64,000 nucleotides of DNA from Campanula takesimana (taxonomy: Eukaryota > Streptophyta > Magnoliopsida > Asterales > Campanulaceae), in the NCBI GenBank assembly GCA_026119855.1, contig JAOWBW010000087.1, positions 620,001-684,000 of the forward strand, read 5' to 3'. Of this stretch, positions 21,431-33,909 are shown piece after piece (the first letter of the stretch is position 1; every line of letters begins with the position of its first letter). Both the position numbers and the translations under genes were made by a program. The notes under the pieces are model-generated. The model was given only the letters and a program-made list of their open reading frames with translations. It did no database searches and had not been told where the DNA came from.

Positions 21431-22415
21431 TGAATTAATAAACTCTCGATATTACAATATAATCTCCGAAAAAAGTGTTTACAATCTCAGCACACGCGTT
21501 CTCACAAGCGTGACTCTCTATATTGTGCACACATGTTGCACGCAAGTTGCATATACACTGCACGAAAGTTTCGCACATGCAAGACAAGCGATGCACGCAG
21601 CATGATTGAGTACCAGCCTGCAATGTCAGGAGGCTCGCTCACATTTACCAATGTTACATGTAGTGTATATAGGTGTACTAGAAAAGTTAAGTTGATTTGA
21701 ACAACAAAACCTGAAACTTTCAAGAAATACTTAGAAACCCAAACCTTAAACCCAACTTCAGAAGGATATAAACAAAACAAATTTGTACTTGTTTTGCTTT
21801 TCTTTAAGTCATTCTTGGTTTAGGTCTCCAACCCCAACACTTTAGACATTAAAAAGTTGTGTCAAAACTTATGTTGAAGAGAGATTTGAGGGCTCCAACT
21901 TTGATTCTTGACTTTTATGATCGTTAAGACAGCGGCACTCACACTCTTTAACATACATCATACATTTATTAACAATCATTAAAGTGTCAGTTTAAATGTA
22001 ATGAAAATGACTGACACTTTATAACATTAACACCGATACTTACAAAGGAGACTCGCTTTTTAAAAAATGGTGTAGTTAAGCGATAGGAAAAAAAACATTT
22101 TCCCTAGCCCAACTTGATATGTTAATGTGAGGATGTTGTTTGGGGGAGGATGTTGTTTGGGGGTCAACCACAAACGAGATGAGGAACATGTCCAAATAAA
22201 GAGGACCTACATCTTGAGTGCTGTAAATAGCAGAAATATTAATTTGAAGATATGCAAAACCATTAATTTGCACAACTATAATATAAAAGAAAAGTAAATA
22301 AATTGACGTGGTTCACCCTAACAGCTATGTCCTACGTTTATTGACTGACTGACCAACGATTTCGCTATACTACATAATAGATAAGAAACTCGCAAATACT
22401 CACGACTCATCAGAA
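21431..22415. other. Non-coding stretch, nothing recognised
   Basis: AT-rich, with dispersed TGCACGCA/GCACAC-like words at 21490-21610 but no regular array. No open frame, RNA gene or mobile-element end was identified. It ends with AGAAT (22416-22420), the duplication of the second Copia element. Confidence 0.5.
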
Positions 22416-22420
22416 AGAAT

Positions 22421-22889
22421 TGTAAGGACATGGCTTGCAACACAAGTCATTTAGACTTCCATTCATAAAGTTATGATTATAATATTAAATTATAAAGTAT
22501 AGTTGATAATAAAATGTGTAGAATTCCTGGATATATATTACCTAATTGTGATGGGCAAAAGGGTAATTTATTATCATAAATCTTGAAAGGGTGTGGTCCC
22601 TAAATGAAATGTCACCAAGTCTACTATATAAAGGGCATTCCATCAACCCTTAAGACGACTCCATTTTTCATTAGTACTCTCTCCATAAATCTTCATTAAG
22701 TGTTAAAGAAGTAAAAGAGGAAAGACATTCATCATTTAGAAGATCATTCTCCTACATCTTCTTCTTCTTCATTTCTCCCTACTTCATAATGGATTCAACA
22801 GGTATTTGTTCTCAACGCTTCCGCTTCATCTCTTCCTCAATCCTATTCTAAAGTGAGTGTGGCATTCAGGGATTAAAATTGTTCCAACA
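22421..22889 (+). repeat. 5' LTR of second Copia (469 bp)
   Basis: Begins TGTAAGGACATGG and ends AATTGTTCCAACA. TATATAAA at 22625 is a likely TATA box. It has no difference from the 3' LTR that I could find. A diverged solo copy lies inverted at 52096-52569. Confidence 0.95.
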
Positions 22890-23299
22890 ATTGGTATCAG
22901 AGCCCCGCTCATTATTTAGTTTGAGTTTGAGTTCTTGTATTAAGAAAAAGCTTTCATGCTTCACTTTGATTCATTTTCTCTGTTGAATCATAAGGTTTTT
23001 TATGTCGATTAGGGACTCTAATTCGTTAATAGAGTGCTGATGATCTTCATCTAAAATTAAGAAAAATGGTTTGAAAGTTTTTGTTCATTAAAAGGTTCAA
23101 GTGAGATTATCCCTTCATAACATGGTTTTATGTTTTAAGTGCATACCATGTGGATCTACTCACTTGATTCCATTAATTTTAAAAAGCAAGATTATCCTAA
23201 ATAACATGGTTTTATGTTTTAAGTACATACCATGCGGATCTACTTGCAATTCATTTGATTTTGAGGAAAATTTAGACAAAAATTCAGAAGTGCAGATTA

Positions 23300-23532
23300 T
23301 ATGGCACGGTCGTGCTCTTTGTTTTGGCACGGCCGTGCGCCTCTATTACCTTGAACCGGTGTGTTCATTGGTGCTGGTCCGGACGGGTGTGTTGTTTAAA
23401 CCGGTCGGACCGTTTCGTTTGGCACGGTCGTGTCTATTATTTTGGCACGGTCGTGCCATCTGCACCGTGAAAATTTGTTTTTTCCCATATTATGGCACGG
23501 TCGTGCCCTTTGTTTGGCACGGTCGTGCTAAG
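23300..23532 (+). repeat. GGCACGGTCGTGC repeats in Copia leader
   Basis: About six copies of the near-palindrome GGCACGGTCGTGC or GGCACGGCCGTGC within 230 bp of untranslated leader. One open frame crosses them (23101-23610) but shows no Gag features and is judged accidental. Confidence 0.85.
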
Positions 23533-24639
23533 TATGTCGAAAGAAAATCAAGTTCTGCATTATTTTGTTGTTTTCTCTTGAACAAAAAACATTCATTTTT
23601 CAAACCTTAAAGCCCTGATTAATTATATGCTTAAATAATTTTATTCATTATTTAAATAATATTATCACCTAAGTGATTAACGTTATTTAAATGCAAAATT
23701 ATTAAAGTGTTGAATGTTTAAGTTAATATGTGAATGACATGAATTTTCCAAAGAAGATCTTGACATTTGACTAAACTTAGGCATTCATGTGGTAACAAAT
23801 AAAATGAACATTAGGATATTTTCTTAGGTACTTATGTCGGCCCAAAGGAAGATTAAGTATTTATTAAAATATAAGTTCAAATTGCTTGTTACCTAAGGCA
23901 ATCATTTATGAGTCAACTCGCAATCCAAAGATTAGTTTTGATGTCATGTTGATTATCTTATTGATGGATTTCGTTGATATAATTAATCATTTTTCATTTT
24001 GTAGTTTCTTATTCATGTTTTGTTCTCATTCTTTTTTGTTCTCAAAACCCAACAGATTTACTTATTGCTTCGTCCGTAATTACTGCTATAAGTACTTTAT
24101 CGATGCTTAATGGAACTAATTTTTAAAACTTGGAAAAATAAAATGATTATGATCTTAGGCTATATGGACCTAGAACTCGCATTAAGGGATTCGTTTTCTC
24201 TTCTTATTGCTTAAGTACTGAGAAGTGAAAATAATCTAACCGCGTGAGCCTAATGATAATAAATAATGTTGTCCCGGAGACATTTTGGATAGAGTCTCCG
24301 AGGATGTTGATGCTGAAACGTTCCTTGATACCCTTAAAGAAGCTTGTTTTCTTAAGGAATAAGGGTACCGGAAATTTAAGGGAGTACATTTAGAAAGAGA
24401 TCACCTATCGACAAAACTAAAAGCACTTAAGTCCGGGATATCCAAAGATATTCTTATGCTTTTAGTTTTGATCTTTCTTCCTTCTCAGTTTGGTCACTTT
24501 GAGGTGACCTATAATTGTCAAATGATAAGTGAAATATTAATGAATTACTTTCACTTATGATACAAGAGGAAGATAGGTTAAAAGTGATTTAGAACTAAAT
24601 GTGTTCATTTAGCATCTATCTTTTCTCATGGGACAAGAG

Positions 24640-27600
24640 AAGAGGGAAAGAAACTGTGGTTGCAAGTAATGAGAAGTCTAAAGGATCATCTAATGATCAT
24701 AAAGAAATGCTTCTTTTGCAAGGACCTTACTAATATGAAGTTCGATTACCCTAAGTATCACGCTTGGCGTGAAAGGTATATCATTTGGTCTTGTTTGTAT
24801 TGTATTGAGGCTAATTTGGTTTCAATTCCTACATATACATGGTGATTGGATTTTGGTGCGACCACTCACATAAAGATGTTTAAGTAGGATTGCCTAAATT
24901 ACCGAAGACCTAAGTAAAGATGAAGAAATTCATCTATATGGAAACTAGGAATCCGGTTGAAGTTATAGGCATAAGGATCCTTTAGGTTATTGTTAAAGTA
25001 CTAAGTATTATTTGTATTAATACATTCATTGTACCATCATTTGAACGGAATTTAATATATATATCACAATATTGAATAAAGAAGGTTATTTTGTTCATTT
25101 TTTGTGACCTTTATTTTAAATTCCAAGGTTGTTGGTACTAGTACTTTGTCAAGTGTTCTTTATTTACTTGACATTATTCAAACAATAAATGTGTCCCTTA
25201 ATGATGAAATCAAAACTAGAAAGCAAAAGTTATCAAGTAAATTTTATTTCATTAAGACATAGGCATTTGGGTCATATTTCCAAGAGGAAAATTGATAAGC
25301 TTATGTTAAAAGATATCTTAAACAAACTTGATAAATTGGAAAATACTTTTGCATTAAATGCCTTAAAGTAAATTTACAAACATTGTAGTATTCTCGAGAG
25401 CATCAAGTGTCTCAATGAACTAATGCATTCAGATATTTGTAGGCCATTAATTATTCCTTCATGGAAAAGGTCAACAATAGTTATTATGTTCAAAATGACT
25501 AAACTCTTAGTTTGAATACATTTATTTGCTTCATAAAATATTGAGTTTGGACGTTGTAAAAGTCTTATAAAGACAAAGTTGGAAATCAACTTTGAAGACT
25601 ATCAAGAACATTAGGGTCATTCATGATGGTGTATACATCTTTGGAATGATTGTTAAAAGGAACAACGTCTAGGTCCTTTTTACTCGCTATTTTGAAAGAG
25701 TGTGAGATTATCTCTCTCTACATTGAGCCGGGTACGCCTAGCATGAATATTGTAATAGAGACATATTGCAATCCTTAAGGATATGGTAATAAGTATGTTT
25801 TATACTTGTCTTACCTCACTCATTATGGGCGATACGCTAAAACCGCAACCTTTATTCTCATTAAAGCTCCCTCTAAGGCTACTAATATAAACCCTTAATA
25901 ATTTAAGGATGCGTTCCTTATTCATCCTTAAACCATATTCATTTATGGGGTTGTCTAGCATATGGATAGACTTTATAAGTCTACTAAGGGAAAGTTAGAC
26001 GTAAGATTATTAGTAGTTATTCATGGGGTAAGCCGAGAAAACTAGGGGATATATAAATTTTACAACCCGAAAGTTAGAACGTTTTGAAAAACGAGAATTG
26101 CTAGGTTCTTTTAAGGATGTTGAATTTAGTGGGAGAATTTGGAGTAATATTTTGAATTTGAAAAGGAAGAGGAATTCATTTGTATGGAATCCATTTATAT
26201 ACCACTTCCCATAGTTCCAATTGGATATCAAGTTTTGAACTTAACATTCAAGAAGAACATATAATTCAAAATAAATATGATTTCCCTATAAGGAAATTCA
26301 ACAACCTCAAAATTAGTAAGAACCGGTGCCCTTATAGAGATCAAATAGAGTAAGAAGGAATGCAATTCCGGATATTCATTAAGTGTATCTTGTCGAGAAT
26401 AAAGGACACTTAGGTATAGTGGGAGATAATCTATTTATCTTCCATAAAACCATCAATAGTCCTAATTCTCATAAGAAGATTAATGCCATTAATAAAGAGT
26501 TACAATCTTTTGAAAGAGAACAACGTTTGGGATCTTATTTCATTACATAAGGATGTGAAACCTATAAATGGGTCTCTAAGACCTAAAAGGATTCACAAAG
26601 TAATGTTGAAAGATATAAATCCCATCCAGTTGCTAAAGATTTTAACTCATAAGAAAGGTATTGATTACAAAGAAAGAAACACTTTTCCGGTATCTTCTAA
26701 AAGCTCCTTAGGATCATTATGGCACTAATAGCACCTTTGATCTTAAGCTTCATTAAATGGATATTAGAGAAAAATTTTCTTAATGGAGACATTAAGGAAA
26801 CTATTTATATGGAGAAATTCATTTATGAACTTAAGTAAAAATTCTCATTAATGGTATTTAGAATTTAACCAAGTCATTCTTTCATTAAGTTTTGAAATGA
26901 ATCTTGGTAAATATTAAGTATACCATAAGTTCAGTGGGAGTAAATTTATAATTTTGGTCTTATATGTGGATGATATTTTGCTTGCTAGTAATGATATGAA
27001 CCTTATTAAGGAAACTAAGAAATTTCTTATTTGAAATGAAAAATCTTGGTAAGGCATCTTTGTATTAAGAATCCAAATTCACCGTGATCGCTCACGAAAT
27101 GTTTTAGGATTATCACAAAAGGCCATATGGAAATGTATTACAAAAGGTTTAGCATGCAAAAATGTAAACCACATGACACCCCTAATTTTAAAGGAGACAT
27201 TCTTAGTCTCAAACAGTGTCCTAAAGGTAAATTTTAAATCCAAGTATATGGAAAATTCCCTCTTTGCATCAGCAGTAGGAAGCTTAATGTATACGTAAAT
27301 CTTACATTTAATGTTGGGATGCTTTGTCAATACCAAAGCAATACGGAAAGAACATTAAGTAGCAGCCAAAAGAATGATAGAAGTATTTACAAAACCACTA
27401 AAGAACTACATGCCTATGTTTTAAAGTCGGATCATCTTGAGATCATTAGGTATTCCGACATTAGTTAAATATATGGCTGCATAAGTTTTAATGGACTGTA
27501 ATTTGTCAAAACAAGTGTCGAAAGACCAATTAAGAAATGACTATCAGGTAGCAGTTCTGTACTCTAACAAGAGTTTATGGATTTAGACATTAATTATCTT

Positions 27601-27760
27601 GTTATAAAGAAAAGAGTACAAAATGAACGAAAGGGATACAACTTATAGAAACAAACTCTATTTAAAGGATCCATTTATGAAAAGGTTATCATCTTCAGTG
27701 TTTCACGAGCATGTTGCTCATATGGGTGTAACAACTTTTGATAACATTTAGTATAGTGGG
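24640..27760 (+). pseudogene. Decayed Copia pol
   Basis: Fragments of a Copia polyprotein in the right order, in shifting frames. A knuckle remnant (KKCFFCKDL...YPKYHAWRER, near 24700-24770) has lost part of its CCHC spacing. A protease remnant reads WIL/DFGATTHI (24845-24870). GAG-pre-integrase reads RHRHLGHISKRKIDKLM (25250-25305). Integrase scraps are near 25400-25600. Reverse transcriptase gives ENNVWDLISLHKDVKPI (26520-26570), GIDYKERNTF (26660) and LYVDDILLASND (26959-26993); RNase H scraps lie near 27280-27340. Stops and frameshifts are frequent throughout, so no product is possible. Confidence 0.85.
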
Positions 27761-28094
27761 AGTTTGTGTTGTTCTTTCATTAGTTGTTCTATTATTTAAA
27801 GTTTTGATCTCATTTGGTTAAGTTGGACTAGTTGGAAGAATATGTATATATTCATTATGATTCCATGCTACACATCTATACTTTTGATCTATGTCATTTA
27901 GTTGGATTTGTATACGTGATTATTGTGGGTTTAGTTGCGAATCAATTACAACGACTGCCCCTTTAGTCCTATACTTGCATGGCTAATGGACGAGATTGTT
28001 ATAAATGACAATAAAGTGCGCACATAAGGGTTGTCATTTATGTTATGATCATAAATTAAAGGAAGGACTTTGTTTTGCAACCCAAGTGGGAGAT

Positions 28095-28563
28095 TGTAAG
28101 GACATGGCTTGCAACACAAGTCATTTAGACTTCCATTCATAAAGTTATGATTATAATATTAAATTATAAAGTATAGTTGATAATAAAATGTGTAGAATTC
28201 CTGGATATATATTACCTAATTGTGATGGGCAAAAGGGTAATTTATTATCATAAATCTTGAAAGGGTGTGGTCCCTAAATGAAATGTCACCAAGTCTACTA
28301 TATAAAGGGCATTCCATCAACCCTTAAGACGACTCCATTTTTCATTAGTACTCTCTCCATAAATCTTCATTAAGTGTTAAAGAAGTAAAAGAGGAAAGAC
28401 ATTCATCATTTAGAAGATCATTCTCCTACATCTTCTTCTTCTTCATTTCTCCCTACTTCATAATGGATTCAACAGGTATTTGTTCTCAACGCTTCCGCTT
28501 CATCTCTTCCTCAATCCTATTCTAAAGTGAGTGTGGCATTCAGGGATTAAAATTGTTCCAACA
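28095..28563 (+). repeat. 3' LTR of second Copia (469 bp)
   Basis: Same length and sequence as the 5' LTR; followed by the AGAAT duplication. Confidence 0.95.
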
Positions 28564-28568
28564 AGAAT

Positions 28569-29034
28569 ATCACAAAATGAAGGTATTCACATCTTTGACA
28601 TTTTTTTTTTTTTTAAATATAGTCGAAATCAGTGTGCAAATGCACCCTACCAATGGGCCTCTCTTAGTCTTGGCACGGTAAGGTACACTCTGAACAACAA
28701 CCCATATCACTTTTGGGCGATGCTAGGAGCACAAAAGAATTTAATTAAGACTCCCTTTCAAAAAGCCAATCATATAGAAAGCATAATCCTACCAACACTT
28801 GGGATTTTAGTCAAAATCTCAACACATAAAAGAAGCTTACATAATACACTTAAAAAATGGAGTTCAATAATTCTTAGCACAAGTACAAAAATTTCAAAAC
28901 AATCTTACTCCAAAAATCAAGCCCAGCAACTATAAGAATATAATCAAAATCACAGCAATCTCCAATTCCTTTTTCATCTGATACCTCAAGGTTGGAACAA
29001 TTTTTTTTCTGGACCAACAAAGAAAGCTCAAGCT
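28569..29034 (-). other. 3' flank / possible 3' UTR of CAD gene
   Basis: AT-rich sequence downstream of the CAD stop codon, including a T run at 28599-28613. The plus-strand open frame here shows no protein features. No other gene is seen. Confidence 0.5.
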
Positions 29035-29671
29035 TTACTCCGCCTTGAGTGAATTTGCGACGTCGATAACAAATCGGTATCGGACATCAGATTTGGCAAG
29101 ACGCTCCATTGCAGTATTGAGATAGTCTATAGGAATAACTTCCACATCTGCGGTTACTTTGTGTTTTGCTGAGAAATCAAGCATCTCTTGTGTCTCCTTC
29201 AACCCTCCAATCATACTACCAGCAATTATTTTCCTCCCTGCCAATCCAATTACACATTTAAGACCATGATTCCTCATATAAAAACTGAAAAGGATATTCA
29301 TTTAAGAAGTGATCTATTACTCTTTCCGGCCCTAAATGAGTGTCCGATTTTCACTCAAGATAGTCGACTTTCCACAATTTTTTTGTAACATGTAAACATG
29401 ACTACCTTTTATATACATAACTACCTTTGATGATTCCATGCATAGTGAAAAGCTCTTGTAACACTAGGTTGCCCTTTTACATACATAACTACTTATGATG
29501 ATTCCACTGCATGACACACCATTATTGCAAGTGTAAATAAGAACATGATGATTTGACGAGGTAGGATATAGAAACTTCACCAAATTGGGCACCCATTTAC
29601 ACAAATGCATGCTCATTGAAGGATATATGGGGGTAAAATGTATACTATCATGCTCGTGTTTTAATTGTAAC

Positions 29672-29840
29672 CATGGGCGGATCTATGGCATATGGAGTGG
29701 GTGCGAGTGCACCCACTCACATTGTTTCTTGTAATGTAGTGGTTAAAGCTTTATTCTATCAAGTAGATGACTCAGGTTAGATTCCCACTAGTGTTTTTTT
29801 TATATGCACCCACTCTAATTTATTCTTGGATCCGCCACTG
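29672..29840. mobile_element. Small hAT MITE in CAD intron 4
   Basis: Termini CATGGGCGGATCTATGG and CAGTGGCGGATCCAAGA (reverse complement of the right end), followed in both arms by GAGTGGGTGC-like sequence. Flanks ATTGTAAC and AGTTTAAC match at 6 of 8 bases. CAGTGGCGGA is a common plant hAT terminus. 169 bp, non-coding. Confidence 0.7.
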
Positions 29841-29953
29841 AGTTTAACCCTAGCGGATGGCCTATAAGCATGCTACAACTGGGCCTTCGGAAAGTGTCAA
29901 GTTAATAGTGAAGCCCCTTACCAAGCCACATGAGAACCCGAAGAAAAAAAGTA

Positions 29954-30178
29954 CTACCTCTGTCCCTAAATGAGTGTCCAAATTTCATTTTAAGGGACAC
30001 TGAAAATCTCAACTTTGTTGTACAATTTGGTAGCAAATATTCATATATAATCTTGTAATCTCCTTTCCAAACATTCAGTTTTGCACGTATAAAGAAACCG
30101 GTGAAAAAAATTTCGAAAAAAAAACATTTAGGGACAAAGATTTCTTGAAAATGGACACTCATTTAGGGACATAGGGAG
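29954..30178. mobile_element. Stowaway MITE in CAD intron 4
   Basis: Termini CTACCTCTGTCCCTAAATGA and CTCCCTATGTCCCTAAATGA (right end reversed), flanked by TA. A half-element with the same words (CCGGCCCTAAATGAGTGTCC) lies at about 29312-29350 in the same intron. The element ends 40 bp from the exon 4 donor. Confidence 0.85.
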
Positions 30179-31596
30179 TAGTAGAAGAAGGTGCCAACTA
30201 TTATCAAAAATCCTTACCACTAACCAACGGGAACATGGATAGATCCAGTGGCTTATCCGGTAAACCAACCATGACAAGCTTTCCATGGGGTTTCAGCAGA
30301 TTAAGCAATGGCACAAGAGGATGCATAGCTGATACAGTATCAATAATACCATCAAGAGTACTCGCTCCGGCCTAGTTTCACAAGCAAGAAAAAGAAGATA
30401 AGAAATCAATACTTGCCCACATATTGTCCGTTTTTTTTTTTTTTTTTTTTAAAAAGCGAGAGAGAGAGAACGAAGATCAAATAATCACACCTACATTTCT
30501 TCTGGTTCACGGCTATTATAAAACTTATCAGCACCAAGTACCTCAATCGCTTCCTTCTTCTTAGAAGCTGATGTACTAATCACTGTCACTTCCGCCCCAA
30601 ACGCCTTTGCCATTTTCACAGCTACATGCCCTAATCCACCAAGACCTACCACGCCAACTTTCATACCAGGTTTATCCAGTCCAAAGTATCTCAAGGGGCT
30701 ATAAGTTGTGATGCCAGCACATAACAGAGGAGCACCAGAATCAAGAGGCAGAGTGTCGGGCCATTTAAGCACAAAGTGCTCGTCCGAAACCATGTGATCA
30801 GCGTACCCTCCGTATGTTATTGTTCCATCAAAGTAAGGGGCATTATAGGTAAATACCGGTTTTGTGCAGTAGTTTTCTAGATCCTCAGAACAGCTTTCGC
30901 ATGAACGACATGAACCAACCAAGCATCCGACCCCTACTTTGTCTCCAACTTTGAATTTTTTCACTTGGCTACCAACTTCCGTCACAATGCCAACAATCTC
31001 GTGCCTGCATCATAAGGCTTATGATCAAGCACATACATAAAGTGGCGAAGCCAGAAATATTAGGAACCGGTGTCGATAGTAACAAACATTAGAATTTAAT
31101 ATAAAAGGGGGTTAAACTAATAATTTAGTGCAAATTTTACCAAAATGGAAATTTTTAAAAAAAATGACCGAGAGGGAGAGAGTACAAGAAAGATACCCAG
31201 GAACTATTGGATAGGAAGTGTTTCCCCAGTCACCCTTGACTGAATGAAGATCTGAGTGACATATCCCACAATATAACACCTTGAACCGCACATCTTTTCC
31301 CCCTGTTGCTCTGTTCACATACACACCATTTAATACACGAAAAGTGATTGATGTACAAAATTTGTTAAGAAAATGAATGTTTATTTTCTATAAATTGAAC
31401 ACTGTAAAGCAAAGGGGTATGTACATAAATAATACTCCCTCCGTCTCATACTTATTGCTACCAATTGGGAGTGCACGGAGATTAAGAAAATATGTTGGAA
31501 ATTAAGTATTGTGAGTGGGTAGGAAAGAGAAAATAAGTTAGTGGATAGTTGTTGTGAGTGGATATGAAAGAGAAAAATGAACATTTTGGGTAAGTA

Positions 31597-33333
31597 CAGG
31601 CCCGGTTCATAACCTGTTGAACCAGAGCAATTGCACTGGCCCCCAAAATATAAGGGCCCCATTTTTCAGCCCACACCCCATTATAATGTAGAAGTATAGC
31701 ACGCTGCTGCAGTTGAGTTCTCGCATCGCCATCGTTTCTTTTTCTTTCTTCTTTTTTTGTTTTGGAAACGATCCTTTCCTATTCTCGCCGCAATCCGCAT
31801 CAATCATTCTCGGAATTTGCGATCTTCCTCTTCTATAATTCTTGACTCTTCGACATTAAAAAAAAAAAAAAAGTCTAAAATCTCTCTGATAATTCCATTG
31901 CGCCGCTGCCGCTTTACGTTCTAGCCATCGCCCATCGTCTGATCGTCGATTCGTCGGAGGTCTTTCACAAGCTTCCTCTGTTCTTGGCGGCTTTCTCTGT
32001 GAGGTAAAGATTAAACCCAACTCCCAATTGTCCCTAATTTCAATTCTAGGGATTCAATTTCTGAATTTCAGTTTAGAAATACAATTTTGAATTTTGTTCA
32101 ATTTATTATAAATTTTTTAATTCATTGCTGTTTTTTGTTTAATCTATGGCTTAATTTTATTTTAAACAATCTTTTATCTTTAGTGTGATTCAAAAGCCTT
32201 GAATTTCATTTTGAAACTATTAAAATCATTAGTTTTTTATGTTAATCTTTGGTCTGATTTTTTTTTCTTTAATCTTCCTCTTCTACAGGTTTACCTCATT
32301 AGCAAACAGTGGATAAGGATTTGGGAGACTGATTACTTGTTCAATGTTGACCTAAAATTGCATTATCCAGGTTTTCTCAATCCATTATATTGAAGCAATT
32401 AAAACTGTTTCTTGTGAAATTTTGAATTATGCCTCCTAAAATTAGAAAATATGATTCTGGCAATGTAAAGCGAAAGAAAAAGATAAGAGTTGAAAAATTG
32501 ATTGAGTCTCAAAGAGGAGCGATTAATAGGTTTATTACAAAAGGACCGCAAGTTTCGATCGAAAATCAAAATGTTGATAATATGCCTATTGATGATAGTA
32601 TGTTGGATGAAAATGATAATATTGATACTGTGGTTATTGGGAATGATAATTTTGATGACGTGCCTGTTGAGAATGATAATTTAGGTGATGTACATGTTGA
32701 GAATGATATTGATGATATACTTGTTGAAAATGATACTGTAGAAAAAACTATTCCGTCCCAAACTTGTCAATTTGTTGATATTTATGATCCACGGACTTGG
32801 GATGGTCTTGATTCTAAAATGATTGATTTATTAGTGAAAAATGGTCCTAAGAGAGATCACTCTATTGCGAAAGGTCCTAGAGATAGTTTTTCTAGGAGAT
32901 TCACTAATAAGTTGTATAATAGAGTTTTATCAAATGGGGAGAAATGTGATAGAGATTGGCTAGTTTACTCAAAAGAGCTTGATAAACTATTTTGCTTTTG
33001 CTGTAAAATTTTTAAAAAGGGAAAGTGTAAAGGTGTGTTAACAAATGAAGGTTTTTCGGATTGGGGGCATGTAGGTGATAGAGATTGGCTAGTTTGCTTC
33101 AAAGAGCGCTCGAAGAATGTCACTTTTTAAATAATATCTTTAAGTTGTGTTTAAATTTATAATTAATGTGCAAAGTATTTTTGAATTTGACGTGGTTAAA
33201 TTTGGATTATTTTAATCCTTATATATGAAGTTTTTAATATTTATGTATGAATTTTTTGTATTTTTTTTTTAATTTAAAAGGCCCAATATTCGTGTTTTGG
33301 CACAGGGCCCCATAAATTATTGAGACGGGCCTG
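31597..33333 (+). mobile_element. hAT element with truncated TTF-finger gene
   Basis: Termini CAGGCCCGGTTCATA and CAGGCCCGTCTCAATA (right end reversed). Perfect 8-bp duplication GGTAAGTA at 31589-31596 and 33334-33341. The empty site TTTTGGGTAAGTAGCAATAA exists in the paralogous MITE (near 36431-36450), confirming the insertion exactly. It contains the N-terminal part of a hAT-type protein and no catalytic domain. Confidence 0.93.
32429..33130 (+). CDS. TTF-type zinc finger protein, truncated hAT gene
   Basis: 233 residues inside the hAT element. The basic N-terminus (KRKKKIRVEK) is followed by three or four acidic repeats (ENDN.D/G.V.VEND, about residues 50-108), then the conserved block DIYDPRTWDGLDSKMIDLLV and the TTF finger (DWLVYSKELDKLFCFCCKIF, then FSDWGHVGDR). 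This matches the N-terminus of zinc-finger MYM-type-1-like proteins from hAT transposons. The rest of the family protein (DUF4371, catalytic core, hATC) is missing. A 19-bp direct repeat, GATAGAGATTGGCTAGTTT (32949 and 33077), sits in the finger and just before the truncated end, probably marking the deletion event. Confidence 0.8.
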   Translation: MPPKIRKYDSGNVKRKKKIRVEKLIESQRGAINRFITKGPQVSIENQNVDNMPIDDSMLDENDNIDTVVIGNDNFDDVPVENDNLGDVHVENDIDDILVENDTVEKTIPSQTCQFVDIYDPRTWDGLDSKMIDLLVKNGPKRDHSIAKGPRDSFSRRFTNKLYNRVLSNGEKCDRDWLVYSKELDKLFCFCCKIFKKGKCKGVLTNEGFSDWGHVGDRDWLVCFKERSKNVTF

Positions 33334-33401
33334 GGTAAGTAGCATTAAGTATGAGACGCCTAGAATGGAAATAAGTAGCGATAAGTATAGAACGGAGGGA
33401 G

Positions 33402-33909
33402 AACTCCCATTATCCTAAAATGAAAGTTTAATTATGTCATGAACAAACAAATAGCATTCTTATTGGGACACAAGTAGTACTAATCAGTTCCACCAACAAT
33501 GAGGCTTCATACCTATCAATCACATTTTGATCCCTGTAAATCACTTTTTCATAAGGTATCAAATTAGCAACTCCAACGGTATGCATCAAATTCATGGTGA
33601 CAAAATTATTTTTTACTTTTATTAACAATATTAATACTTTAAAATTTTGAGGGTTATTTTTTGTTTCGAATAAATTTTGACCGTTATTTTTAGGAAATAA
33701 GAATTTGGAAATATTAAGTCTTCATTTTGTCGTTACATAAAAAATACAAAATAAAAATACGAAACAAAATATGACGTAAAAAATATGACAGAAAAATACA
33801 GAATAAGAATGTGAATTTTAATTACCAACATCATTTTTAAATTTAAAAGGTGTATTGAAAAAAATTGAGTTGGTATTTAATACTTTTTTGGTACCCTTCA
33901 AAATTCAAA
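33402..33909 (-). other. CAD intron 1 sequence, nothing recognised
   Basis: AT-rich intronic sequence between two transposons. No coding signal or element terminus was found. Confidence 0.5.

Larger units (their letters stand above)
22421..28563 (+). mobile_element. Copia element, identical LTRs, decayed pol
   Basis: A 6.1-kb element with LTRs 22421-22889 and 28095-28563, each 469 bp and identical in my base-by-base reading. It has a perfect 5-bp duplication AGAAT (22416-22420, 28564-28568), a primer site TGGTATCAGAGC (22892-22903) and a purine tract AAGTGGGAGAT (28084-28094). The internal Copia coding region is riddled with stops. Identical LTRs mean recent retrotransposition, so this copy was probably mobilised by proteins from another element. 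It lies about 470 bp beyond the 3' end of the CAD coding region. Confidence 0.95.
31435..33401. mobile_element. Stowaway MITE split by a hAT element
   Basis: Left CTCCCTCCGTCTCATACTTA after TA; right end GTATAGAACGGAGGGAG. Its arms match an intact relative at 36281-36468 nearly base for base. The hAT at 31597-33333 interrupts it at a site whose empty version is visible in that relative. Confidence 0.88.

Noticed and set aside
23101..23610. 169-codon open frame in the second Copia leader
   Set aside because: Built on the GGCACGGTCGTGC repeats; no Gag features and no support from the rest of the element.
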